Part shown: positions 28,499 through 36,224 of the stretch, piece by piece
Layout of the letters: every line of letters begins with the position of its first letter
How positions within the stretch are numbered: the stretch's first letter is position 1
NCBI GenBank assembly: GCA_020439175.1
Contig: JAGQTE010000485.1
Location: 1 to 42,494, forward strand
From: Acidimicrobiales bacterium
GTDB taxonomy: Bacteria > Actinomycetota > Acidimicrobiia > Acidimicrobiales > Acidimicrobilacustridaceae
Length of the DNA stretch: 42,494 nt
Reading direction: 5' to 3'
Notes under the pieces: model-generated
The model's database searches: none
The model's input: only the letters and a program-made list of their open reading frames with translations
What the model was told of the DNA's origin: nothing
Made by a program: the position numbers and the translations under genes

Positions 28499-29251
28499 TC
28501 AGGACGTGACGTTGAGCCGGGCGAACAGGTCGAGCTCCGCCGGCACCTCGGCCGCCGCCAGCCAGGCCACCAGGGCATCGGCGACCACCTCGGCCTCGAC
28601 GGGCGTGACCCCGTCGAAGTAGCCCTCGCCGAACCACCGGTCGAAGTACGCCGCCGACAGCTCGGGATCCCACGCCGCCGCCGCCTCGGTGACGGTGGGA
28701 CCGACGACGATGCGCGTGAGCGCCAGCTCGGGATGGTCGAGTCGCCACAGGTCGAGCGCCAGATCGAGACCGGCCTTCGACGCCAGGTAGGCGCCGAGTC
28801 CGGGCATCGGCGCTCCCACGGCGTTCGACGAGCAGCAGCCGACCCGGCCGTCGGGCGCCAGCGACGGCACGAGCGCCCGCACCACGGCGTGCGGGCCGAC
28901 GAGGTTCGTGTCGAGGATCCGACGCAACGCCTCCGGCTCGAGGTCACGCATGGGCGCCAGGTGCGTGACGCCGACCGTGACGAGGAGGGCGTCGATCCCC
29001 TCGGGTGCCGCCGCATCGACGGCGGCGGCGAACGCATCGACCGACGCCTGGTCGGTCACGTCGCACGCGACCGCCACGATGCGCCCCGGTTCGGGCGCCT
29101 GCGCCGCGAGCGCCTCGAGCTGGGCGATGGAACGGGCGCCGGTGATGACCGTGGCCCCGGCGGCGCTGGCGGCACGGGCGGTCGCGGCACCGACCCCCGC
29201 CGAGGCGCCGACGATCACCACGCAGCGACCGTCGAGCGCTCCCCCAGGCAT
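28499..29251 (-). CDS. Short-chain dehydrogenase/reductase
   Basis: A 250-residue classical SDR: cofactor loop VGASAGVGAA, CDVTD after strand 3, catalytic Ser in CCSSNAVG and the YLASK motif (Tyr and Lys). The usual NNAG reads VTVGVTH, a departure at the structural motif. Its substrate is unknown; its operon with a crotonase suggests oxidation of a hydroxyacyl-CoA or steroid-like alcohol. The ATG at 29251 is six bases after a CATACT -10 box that lies inside the operator, so the transcript is probably leaderless and repressor-controlled. The operon also includes the MFS gene. Confidence 0.88.
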   Translation of the reverse strand: MPGGALDGRCVVIVGASAGVGAATARAASAAGATVITGARSIAQLEALAAQAPEPGRIVAVACDVTDQASVDAFAAAVDAAAPEGIDALLVTVGVTHLAPMRDLEPEALRRILDTNLVGPHAVVRALVPSLAPDGRVGCCSSNAVGAPMPGLGAYLASKAGLDLALDLWRLDHPELALTRIVVGPTVTEAAAAWDPELSAAYFDRWFGEGYFDGVTPVEAEVVADALVAWLAAAEVPAELDLFARLNVTS

Positions 29252-29256
29252 CTCAC

Positions 29257-29280
29257 TAGTATGACGCACACGTCAGGTTT
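29257..29280. promoter_or_regulatory. Acyl-CoA regulon operator, site A, over the SDR promoter
   Basis: On the minus strand the core is TGACGTGTGCGTCA (29275 to 29262), preceded by AAACC. The SDR -10 box CATACT (29263 to 29258) overlaps its end, so a bound repressor would block transcription of SDR-crotonase-MFS. The site is 46 bases before the divergent PQQ-protein gene and could affect it as well. Confidence 0.6.
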
Positions 29281-29325
29281 CGTCGGCTGCCGGGCTGCGG
29301 CACCGGCGCCCGTGGGGGGATCCGC

Positions 29326-31296
29326 ATGTCGGGAGCGAACGCGTCGAGGCGGCGCGCCATCGTGGCGTGGGCGACGATGGCCGCATGCGGGCTCGTCGCG
29401 ACCGCGTGCGGCGCCGACGCCGCGCTTCCGAACGCCGACGGGGCCGGAGCCGGCGACTCGGCCGCGGTCGATGACGGCGGCTGCTCGTGGCTCCAGGCCG
29501 GGGCCGGACCCGAGCGCACCTACACGTCGACCTGCGCCAGCCGCATCGACGCCACGACCGCCGGCGACCTGATGGTCGACTGGTTCTTCCCCACCGCCGA
29601 CGCCGCCACGGCGAGCCCGGTCGTGCACGAGGGCACGATGTACCTCGGCGACTGGTCGGGGCTGTTCTACGCCGTCGACACCGCCACCGGCACCGAACGC
29701 TGGCGCTTCCAGGCCGACACGAACCCCGCGGTGTACGCCGGGCAGATCACCGCCAGCGCCGCGCTCGGCACGGTCGGCGGTGTCGACACCGTCTACTTCC
29801 CCAGCGGCAAGACGGTGCACGCCCTGCGCACCGACGACGGCACCGAGCGCTGGTCCGTCGACATCGGCGTCGGCTCCGACACCGAGCCGACCGAGATCGA
29901 AGGTGCACCCCTGCTCGTCGAGGACCTCGTGATCATCGGTGTCGACGTGCACAACAACCCCGGCTTCCGCGCCGGCGTCGTCGCCCTCGACGCCGCCACC
30001 GGCGAGGTGCGCTGGCGTTGGGACGGCGACGCCGGAGCCGAACCATCGGGCTGTGTCGACGTGTGGGGCACGGCCAGCGCCGATGTGGAGCGGCGGATGG
30101 TGTTCTTCGGTACCGGCAACTGCCCGTCGGCGCCCGAGGTCTGGCGGCCGGCGACCGAGGCCGTCGTCGCCGTCGACCTCGACACCGGTGCCGAACGGTG
30201 GATCTACCAACCGCACGAACCGAACAACGACGACCTCGACTTCGCCTCGGCCCCCAACCTGTTCAGCGCCGGCGGGCGCGACCTGGTCGGCATCGGCAAC
30301 AAGGACGGCGACTACTACGCCCTCGACCGCACCAGCGGCGCGCTGGTGTGGCGGGCAGATGCCACCGAGCCCGGCCTGGAGGAGCCGGGTGGGAACTTCT
30401 CGACCGGCGGGTTCATCGGTGCCGCCGCCGTGGTCGGCGACACCATCGTCGGCGGCACGGCCGTCGGACCGGCGCCCTACCTCCACGGCATCGCCACGGT
30501 CGACGGTGCCCTGACGTGGCAGCAGGCGAAGGCGCAGGCCATCTACTCGCCGCCCGGCGCCGTGCACGACGTGGCGTTCATCGGCGGCACGGACTTCACG
30601 CTGCGGGGCGTGCGCACGACCGACGGGGCCGTCGTCTTCGAGCATCCCGTCGACGCCGTGATCGCCGCCGGTCCCGCCGTGGTCGGCGATGCCGTCTATG
30701 CCCCGATCGGCTTCAAGGAGCCGGGCACCTCGGCGCCGATCGCCAACGGCGGGGTGCAGAAGCTGCGCCTGCCCCGGCCCGGGGAGACCACCACGTCCAC
30801 CACGGCGGCACCGACCACCACCGCCGCGCCCGGCGTCACCGGCGTGGACCTGACCAACGCCGGCGGTGCCTGCATCGGCACCCCCTGCCCGCTGCCGTTC
30901 GCGCTCAAGCCCACGCCCGCCGACGCCACGCCGTCCGGGACGATCGTGGTGCGGACCACGCCGTTCTCGATGACCGTCGAGGTCGCCGGGCTGGGCGAGC
31001 CCGCCGGGTGGTTGTCGCCGGGGTCCGACGCCGCAGCTGCGGGTGCCACGACGTACGCCGTCTACCTGTCGGAAGGTGACGACAACCCGGTCGGGGGGCT
31101 GGTCTGCGTGCTCGAAGGCGACCCGGCCGGCAGCGGCGGCTCGTGCACGGGCGACGCCCTCCCCCGCCGCACCACGTACAACCGCATGACGATCCTGGCC
31201 GTCAACGAGGCCGCCACCCTTCCGGCGCCGGCCGAGGGCCTGGCCCGGCTGGTCACCACCGTCGCCTTCGACCCGCCGTTGACGCCTGCACCATGA
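29326..31296 (+). CDS. PQQ-type beta-propeller lipoprotein (polyvinyl-alcohol-dehydrogenase-like)
   Basis: A 656-residue exported protein. Its N terminus has a basic start, a hydrophobic stretch and a lipobox ending VATAC, so it is likely a surface lipoprotein. Residues about 75-490 contain PQQ-type propeller blades with repeated patterns such as LYAVDTATGTERWRF, VVALDAATGEVRWRW and VVAVDLDTGAERWIY. A Thr/Ala linker (near 490-505) leads to a C-terminal domain of about 150 residues with four Cys that I do not recognise. It could be a quinoprotein-like alcohol dehydrogenase or a scaffold; PQQ binding is not shown. The ATG at 29326 has GGGGGGA six bases upstream. A second propeller lipoprotein follows after 31 bases. 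Confidence 0.83.
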   Translation: MSGANASRRRAIVAWATMAACGLVATACGADAALPNADGAGAGDSAAVDDGGCSWLQAGAGPERTYTSTCASRIDATTAGDLMVDWFFPTADAATASPVVHEGTMYLGDWSGLFYAVDTATGTERWRFQADTNPAVYAGQITASAALGTVGGVDTVYFPSGKTVHALRTDDGTERWSVDIGVGSDTEPTEIEGAPLLVEDLVIIGVDVHNNPGFRAGVVALDAATGEVRWRWDGDAGAEPSGCVDVWGTASADVERRMVFFGTGNCPSAPEVWRPATEAVVAVDLDTGAERWIYQPHEPNNDDLDFASAPNLFSAGGRDLVGIGNKDGDYYALDRTSGALVWRADATEPGLEEPGGNFSTGGFIGAAAVVGDTIVGGTAVGPAPYLHGIATVDGALTWQQAKAQAIYSPPGAVHDVAFIGGTDFTLRGVRTTDGAVVFEHPVDAVIAAGPAVVGDAVYAPIGFKEPGTSAPIANGGVQKLRLPRPGETTTSTTAAPTTTAAPGVTGVDLTNAGGACIGTPCPLPFALKPTPADATPSGTIVVRTTPFSMTVEVAGLGEPAGWLSPGSDAAAAGATTYAVYLSEGDDNPVGGLVCVLEGDPAGSGGSCTGDALPRRTTYNRMTILAVNEAATLPAPAEGLARLVTTVAFDPPLTPAP

Positions 31297-31327
31297 CCTG
31301 TCCCCACGAGCTCGATCCGAGGTCACC

Positions 31328-32563
31328 ATGACCATCCGCCGCCATCTCGCCGTCCGACTCGTGCCGCTGCTCGCCGCCGGCGCCCTGCTGGTCGGCGCCT
31401 GCAGCTCGACGTCGGACAGCACATCGTCCGGCTCCACCCCCGGCACCACCGGCTCCACTGCCGGCACGACCGGCACGACCGGCACGACCGGCACCACTGC
31501 CGGGGGCGCCGGCGACTACCTCGTCTTCAACGGCCAGGGCAACAACCTCGACGCCTACGACCCGTCGCCGCCGTTCGAGAGCCAGCAGGTCATCACCAAT
31601 GCCGCCGACGACCCGGACGGCCTCGACATCAACGCCCAGATCTGCTTCTTCCCGGACCAGCCGAACCGCTTCATCGCCGGCGAGGACACGGGCCAGGGCA
31701 CGGGCGACCTGCAGGGCTGGGGCATCTTCGACCTCAGCGGTGACGCCCTCGGCGACCTCGAGGCGACCCAGGTCGGCAAGCTGGTGCCGACCTATCAAGG
31801 CTCGGCGGACAACGCCGAGAACTACGGCTGCGGGTTCCTCGCCGACGGCAGGCTGTTGACGACCGACGTCGGCAACCAGGCGCTCGGACCGGCCGACGGT
31901 CAGCTCATCGTGTGGTTCGGTCCGTACGACCGCACCGAGGTGCCCTACTGCAAGCTCGACATCAACATCGCCACCGCCCAGTCGATCTGGGTCGGCGAGG
32001 ACGACCGGGTGTACGTGGCCTCGGCACGGCCCTCGGACGAGGCCGGCGCCACGGCGGGCGGCGTGTACGTGTACGACGGTCCCTTCCCGACGGGCCCGGA
32101 CGCCGCCGGCGGCTGCGGGGGCACCGACAGCACCGGGGCGCCGCTGGCCGAGATGACCGGCACGAAGCTGATCGCCTCGGGCGACCACGGGTTGCTGAGC
32201 CCGTCGGGACTCGCCGCCGCGCCCGACGGCAACCTCTACGTCTCGTCGGTGTTCACGGGTGTGATCAACGAGTACACGACCGACGGGACCTTCGTGCGCA
32301 CGATCCTGCAACCGCCTGCCGGCGAGACGCTCGGTGCCGCGCCGTTCTCGACCGGCACGCCCCTCGGCCTGGCGACGGGTCCCGACGGCAGCCTCTTCTA
32401 CGCCGACATCGGCCTGGTGCTCGAGGCCGGCCAGTCGCCCGGCCCCGGCGACGGCACCGGGACGCTGCGCCGCATCACCTTCGTCGACGGCGAGCCCCAG
32501 GCGCCCGAGACCATGGCCGACGGCCTCGCCTTCCCCGACGGCGTCGGCATCTACGTCCCCTGA
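31328..32563 (+). CDS. SMP-30/NHL-type beta-propeller lipoprotein
   Basis: A 411-residue exported protein with a lipobox ending LVGAC and a Ser/Thr/Gly linker (TTGTTGTTG repeats). The rest is a six-bladed propeller of SMP-30/gluconolactonase or NHL type, with blades such as LSPSGLAAAPDGNLYVSSVFTGVI and GLATGPDGSLFYADIGLVLEAG. Several Cys in the middle may form disulfides. The function is unknown; a sugar-lactonase role is possible but not shown. The ATG at 31328 has GAGG five bases upstream and lies 31 bases after the PQQ-type gene, so the two surface propellers are probably one operon. A Thr-Gly coding nonanucleotide repeat spans about 31442-31505. Confidence 0.82.
   Translation: MTIRRHLAVRLVPLLAAGALLVGACSSTSDSTSSGSTPGTTGSTAGTTGTTGTTGTTAGGAGDYLVFNGQGNNLDAYDPSPPFESQQVITNAADDPDGLDINAQICFFPDQPNRFIAGEDTGQGTGDLQGWGIFDLSGDALGDLEATQVGKLVPTYQGSADNAENYGCGFLADGRLLTTDVGNQALGPADGQLIVWFGPYDRTEVPYCKLDINIATAQSIWVGEDDRVYVASARPSDEAGATAGGVYVYDGPFPTGPDAAGGCGGTDSTGAPLAEMTGTKLIASGDHGLLSPSGLAAAPDGNLYVSSVFTGVINEYTTDGTFVRTILQPPAGETLGAAPFSTGTPLGLATGPDGSLFYADIGLVLEAGQSPGPGDGTGTLRRITFVDGEPQAPETMADGLAFPDGVGIYVP
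31442..31505 (+). repeat. Tandem nine-base repeat in the propeller lipoprotein linker
   Basis: Units close to GGCACGACC repeat about seven times and encode Gly-Thr-Thr linker repeats just after the lipobox. The central units are identical, so copy number may change by slippage. Confidence 0.7.
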
Positions 32564-32606
32564 CGCCGCTCAGCCTCCCGCCGAGCTGCTGAGCACCTGA
32601 CGTTGA

Positions 32607-32628
32607 TATCGCACGGAATCTGCGCCGG
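32607..32628 (+). repeat. Half copy of the palindromic repeat
   Basis: TATCGCACGGAATCTGCGCC resembles the right half of the copy at 33770-33816 (TATCGCACCGAATCTGCCGG), with one substitution and an inserted GC. It lacks the left arm. Confidence 0.55.
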
Positions 32629-32655
32629 ACGTATCTGACACGACCGTGACGAATT

Positions 32656-32701
32656 CGACCCGGCAGATTCGGTCACCTATGCACCAGATCTGCCGACTCG
32701 A
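32656..32701 (+). repeat. Palindromic REP-like repeat, left copy
   Basis: Begins CGACCCGGCAGAT; arms CGGCAGAT (32661-32668) and ATCTGCCG (32688-32695) enclose a 19-base loop. It matches the copy at 33770-33816 in orientation, arm sequence and loop length, with 11 of 19 loop bases identical. Confidence 0.75.
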
Positions 32702-32818
32702 CGCGCCTCACCCGGCGGCGGCGAAATGCGCGTGTACGGTCGTCAGCGCGTCGCCACACTGGTCGACCATCGCTCGGGCATCCGAGCCTCACCGTTCCCC
32801 ACCGCTCCGGGAGCACCG

Positions 32819-33748
32819 ATGGCTCAACCCGACGCCGACCAGACCATCGCCTCGATGGCAGCAGACCAGGACGGGGTGTTCAGCGACCTCCACGCCGCTT
32901 CGGCCGGGGCGACCCCGGCCATGGTGCGTCGTCGCATCCAACGTGGCCAGTGGCTGCGCCTTGCGCCGGGCGTGCTGGCCATCGCCGGCGCTCCACTGAC
33001 CTTCCAGGCGCGTTGTCGGGCCGCCACGTTGGCGCTGCCCGGCAGCGCCCTCGCCGGGTTGGCCGCCGCCGAGCTCCACGAGCTCCGGTCGTTCACCCCG
33101 CCGCGACCGGAGCTGGTGGTGCCTGCCGGCGGCAACCACCGGAGCCGCCTGGCGGTCGTGCGCGAGCGGTCCCGCTTCCGGCGCACCCGCCTCCGGGGCA
33201 TGCCCATCGGCACGATCGATCAGACCATCGTCGACCTGGCAGCGCTCGTGCCGGCGGCGGTGCTCGAGCGAACGGTCGATGATGCCCTCGTGCAGCACCG
33301 GCTCCACCTGTCGCACCTCGAGGACCGGCTCGTCGAGTGCAGCGCCGACCGGGCACGGGGCACACGGGCGTTGCGGTCGGTCGTCGAGGCGCGCACGGAC
33401 GGAACTGCGCCCACCGAGAGCCAGCTCGAACGACACCTGCACCGAGTGCTGGCGCACCCGGGCCTGCCCCCGTCCACCCTCCGGCCGTCGCTGCCATGGC
33501 GACCATCGCAAACCGGTCGCGTCGATGCCGTCATCTGGAGGTGGCGCCTGAGCGTCGAGGCGGACGGCCGGCGCTGGCACGCCCGCTGGCGAGACTTCGA
33601 GGTCGATCGACGGCGCGACGCCGAGGCGCTGGCGGCGGGCTTCCGCGCCCTTCGGTTGACCTGGGCCATGCTGACCGTCGACCTGCGCTCGACGATCGAC
33701 CTGCTGTTCCGCATCGGAGCCGCCGGGTCCGACAGCGCCCGCCCGTGA
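32819..33748 (+). CDS. AbiEi-like N-domain / DUF559 (Vsr-like endonuclease fold) protein
   Basis: A 309-residue protein of a type frequent in actinobacteria. Residues 5-60 form the AbiEi-antitoxin-like winged helix (DLHAASAGATPAMVRRRI, then QWLRLAPGVLAIAGAP). The C terminus (about 235-300) is a DUF559 domain: GRVDAVIW, SVEADGRRWH and FEVDRRRDAEALAAGFRALRLTW give the Asp and Glu-x-Asp pattern of a Vsr/PD-(D/E)XK fold. A partner toxin AbiEii is absent. DNA binding or nicking is plausible but unproven. The ATG at 32819 has GGGAG upstream; a longer start at 32726 has no support. The gene stands alone and is bracketed by palindromic repeats at 32656 and 33770. Confidence 0.83.
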   Translation: MAQPDADQTIASMAADQDGVFSDLHAASAGATPAMVRRRIQRGQWLRLAPGVLAIAGAPLTFQARCRAATLALPGSALAGLAAAELHELRSFTPPRPELVVPAGGNHRSRLAVVRERSRFRRTRLRGMPIGTIDQTIVDLAALVPAAVLERTVDDALVQHRLHLSHLEDRLVECSADRARGTRALRSVVEARTDGTAPTESQLERHLHRVLAHPGLPPSTLRPSLPWRPSQTGRVDAVIWRWRLSVEADGRRWHARWRDFEVDRRRDAEALAAGFRALRLTWAMLTVDLRSTIDLLFRIGAAGSDSARP

Positions 33749-33769
33749 CCCATATGGCCACTTCACGAA

Positions 33770-33816
33770 CGACCCGGCAGATCGCGTCACTATCGCACCG
33801 AATCTGCCGGCTCGAT
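33770..33816 (+). repeat. Palindromic REP-like repeat, right copy
   Basis: Begins CGACCCGGCAGAT; arms CGGCAGAT (33775-33782) and ATCTGCCG (33802-33809) enclose 19 bases. It is a direct-orientation relative of the copy at 32656-32701 and lies 22 bases after the AbiEi/DUF559 stop. A further GCCGGC-rich inverted sequence follows to 33850 and may end both convergent transcripts. Confidence 0.75.
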
Positions 33817-33858
33817 GCCGGCGGCGGCGCCGGCGGGCGGCGCCGGCGGCCGGGTGCG

Positions 33859-36132
33859 TCAGGCGGCGGGGTCGGTGGCGGCGAGATCGAGGCGGCGGGT
33901 GAAGTCGGCGTCGGACTCGGGCTCGGACAACAAGAAGCCCTGCGCGCGGGTGCACCCCATCGCCACGAGCGCGTCACGCTGGCGCAGGTCCTCGACCCCC
34001 TCGGCGGTGATCGACACGCCCAGGGCCGAGGCCAGCTCGACCGTCGAGCCGACGATCGCCCGGTCCCGCGTGTCGTCGGGCAGGCCCATCACGAAGGCCC
34101 GGTCCACCTTGATCGAGGTGAGCGGCAGCCGCTTCAGGTACAGCATCGAGCTGAAGCCCGTGCCGAAGTCGTCGATGGCCAGCCCGACGCCCAGGGCACG
34201 CAGCTCCTCGAGCACCGCCACCGACCGCTCGGGATCGGCGAGCAGCGTGCTCTCGGTCAGCTCCACGCAGAGCGCATCGGCGGGCACGTGCGCCTCGCGC
34301 AGCACCGCCTGGAGCCGGGCGACCAACCCGTCCCGTCGCAGCTGCAGCGCCGACACGTTGACCCGCAGGACGAAGTCGTCGGCCAGTCCGGCGGCGCGCC
34401 AGCGACCGAGCGCGGCGCAGGCGTCCTCGAGGACACGCTCGCCCAACGGCACGACCACACCGCACTCCTCGGCCATGGGGATGAACTCCCCGGCGGCCAG
34501 CAGCCCGTCGACCGGGTGCTCCCAGCGCGCCAACGCCTCGGCGCCGATGATGCGCCCGCTGAGGAGGTCCCACTCCGCCTGGTAGTGCACCACGAGACCG
34601 TCGCCCTCGACGGCGGCGCGCAGCTCCGCCTCGCGTCGCAGGCGCTGCGACACCGACGCCCTGGCCGCCTCGTCGTCGATCTCGAGCTGGTCGCCGCCGC
34701 GCTCCTTGGCCCGGTACATGGCCAGGTGCGCCCGGCGCAGCAGCTCCTCCGGATCGGCGACGAACCCGGCAGCGTCCCCGGCGCCGGAGTGCACCACGCC
34801 GGCGCTGGCGGTGAGGGCGACCGGATGCCCACCGACCTCGAACGGCGGCTCGAGCGCCGCGAGCACCTCCCGGGTGGCGGCGACGGCGTCATCGAGGGTC
34901 GCCGCGACCGGATGCAGGAGCAGCAGCTCGTCACCGCCCAGCCGGGCGATCATCGACTCGGGTGGCACGGCGCCCGCCAGCCGCGTGGCGATGTCGCCCA
35001 GCAGGCGATCGCCGGCGCCGTGGCCGAGGGCGTCGTTGACCATCTTGAACCGGTCGATGTCGACCATCGCCACGCCGACGCCCGGCGACCGCAGCGACGC
35101 CACGTCCTCGGTGGCCGACGCCAGCGCGTCGGCGAACGCCCACCGATTCGGCAGCCCGGTCAGGACGTCGCTGCGCGCCCGCCGCGCCAACTCGACCTCG
35201 ACGTCGTGGCGCACGAGGGCCGCCGACACGATGTTGGCCGCCGCTCGCAGGGCGACGATCTGCCCGGCGCCCAGGCCCCCGCCGGCGAAGGTCGACTCGG
35301 CCATCACCAACCCGTTGAACGCCCCGGCGCGGTACATGGGGACGGCGAGCACGCTGTGCACGCCCCAGGACCCGAACAGCTCGCGCTCCATGGCGCAGTC
35401 GTCGGGCAGGTGGTCGACCGAGGCGATGTGCACCTCTTCGAGCTGGGCCAGGCGCCGCATCATCCAGCTGGACTCGAGGCGCACCGACGCCGACAGCTCG
35501 CCGCCGGGTTGGTTGACCGCCGCCTCCCAGGACGCCAGCAGCACGACCCGCAGCGGTTCCGATCGCCAGATGGACAGGCGGGTCACCCACTCGAGGCCCG
35601 ACAGCAGGACCAGCGCCTCGTCGAGCGCGTCGTCGAACCCGTCGGCATCGACCGCGGCGAAGATCGAGGCCAGCTCGACGATCCGCTCCTCGCCGACCAG
35701 CCGCTGCAGGGCGTCGGCGCGCTGCGCGTACACGGCGCTGTCTTCGCGCAGGGTGATGATGATCGACCCCAACGGCTCGGCCGCGGCGCCGGTGACCGTG
35801 TCGTAGCGCAGCGGCACCCAGTCGCCGCCGGCGTTGCGCACCCGCTGAACCTGCCCCCGCGGCGCCCCCGGTCGGCCCGCCCAGCGGAGCAGCGACTCGA
35901 GCAGCTCCTCGACCTCGTCCGGGTGCAGGAAGTCGACCAGGCTGCGACCGACGACCGCCTCGGGGTCGTAGCCGAGCATCGGTCGGACCGACGGGCTGGC
36001 GAAGGTGATGGCCCAGTCCGCGTCGCACGCCACGACCGCCTCGTCGACGTGCGCGAGCACTCGACCGAGTGCCGTCCGATCCAGTTCGTAACGGGGCCCG
36101 CCGCCCGGCGCCGGCCCATCGGCGTTCGCCAT
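33859..36132 (-). CDS. PAS-GAF-GGDEF-EAL cyclic-di-GMP signalling protein
   Basis: A 757-residue cytoplasmic protein without membrane segments. Domains in order: PAS (about 20-130, with FASPSVRPMLGYDPEAVVGRS), GAF (145-310), GGDEF (320-480, active site RLGGDELLLL, normally GGDEF or GGEEF) and EAL (495-745). The EAL domain keeps EALARWE, NVSALQL, ELTEST, IDDFGTGFSS, the Lys of SIKVDRAF and TAEGVE, so it looks active as a c-di-GMP phosphodiesterase; the GGDEL site keeps its metal and catalytic residues. Which activity dominates cannot be told. I chose ATG 36132 (GTG 36135 is just before it); GGAGG lies four bases upstream. Confidence 0.93.
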   Translation of the reverse strand: MANADGPAPGGGPRYELDRTALGRVLAHVDEAVVACDADWAITFASPSVRPMLGYDPEAVVGRSLVDFLHPDEVEELLESLLRWAGRPGAPRGQVQRVRNAGGDWVPLRYDTVTGAAAEPLGSIIITLREDSAVYAQRADALQRLVGEERIVELASIFAAVDADGFDDALDEALVLLSGLEWVTRLSIWRSEPLRVVLLASWEAAVNQPGGELSASVRLESSWMMRRLAQLEEVHIASVDHLPDDCAMERELFGSWGVHSVLAVPMYRAGAFNGLVMAESTFAGGGLGAGQIVALRAAANIVSAALVRHDVEVELARRARSDVLTGLPNRWAFADALASATEDVASLRSPGVGVAMVDIDRFKMVNDALGHGAGDRLLGDIATRLAGAVPPESMIARLGGDELLLLHPVAATLDDAVAATREVLAALEPPFEVGGHPVALTASAGVVHSGAGDAAGFVADPEELLRRAHLAMYRAKERGGDQLEIDDEAARASVSQRLRREAELRAAVEGDGLVVHYQAEWDLLSGRIIGAEALARWEHPVDGLLAAGEFIPMAEECGVVVPLGERVLEDACAALGRWRAAGLADDFVLRVNVSALQLRRDGLVARLQAVLREAHVPADALCVELTESTLLADPERSVAVLEELRALGVGLAIDDFGTGFSSMLYLKRLPLTSIKVDRAFVMGLPDDTRDRAIVGSTVELASALGVSITAEGVEDLRQRDALVAMGCTRAQGFLLSEPESDADFTRRLDLAATDPAA

Positions 36133-36160
36133 CACGCCTCCGTTCCGCCCGACGCAGCGC

Positions 36161-36166
36161 AGCGTA
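36161..36166 (-). promoter_or_regulatory. -10 element for the GGDEF-EAL gene
   Basis: TACGCT on the minus strand lies 28 bases before the start at 36132, leaving a short leader with the ribosome binding site GGAGG. It sits within a GTAGGCCCTAC inverted repeat. Confidence 0.4.
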
Positions 36167-36224
36167 GGCCCTACGTCGCGGCCGTGCGCCGGGAAGGCGC
36201 GGCGCAGGGCCGGAGCACGCCGCG

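Larger units (their letters stand above)
32564..32818. other. Intergenic region with palindromic repeat copies
   Basis: 255 bases without a gene between the propeller lipoprotein and the AbiEi/DUF559 gene. It holds a half copy (32607-32628) and a full copy (32656-32701) of the palindromic repeat described separately, followed by the ribosome binding site GGGAG for the gene at 32819. I see no other feature. Confidence 0.7.

Noticed and set aside
31297-31327. Terminator or promoter between the two propeller lipoproteins
   Set aside because: Only 31 bases with a ribosome binding site; no hairpin or -10 box seen, so the genes are treated as one operon.
29215-31497. A 760-codon minus-strand open frame across the PQQ-type gene
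   Set aside because: It is antisense to a clear propeller lipoprotein with signal peptide and ribosome binding site, and shows no domain of its own.
32595-32612. A half-site ACCTGACG resembling the regulon operator
   Set aside because: It has no matching second arm and no promoter next to it; probably chance.
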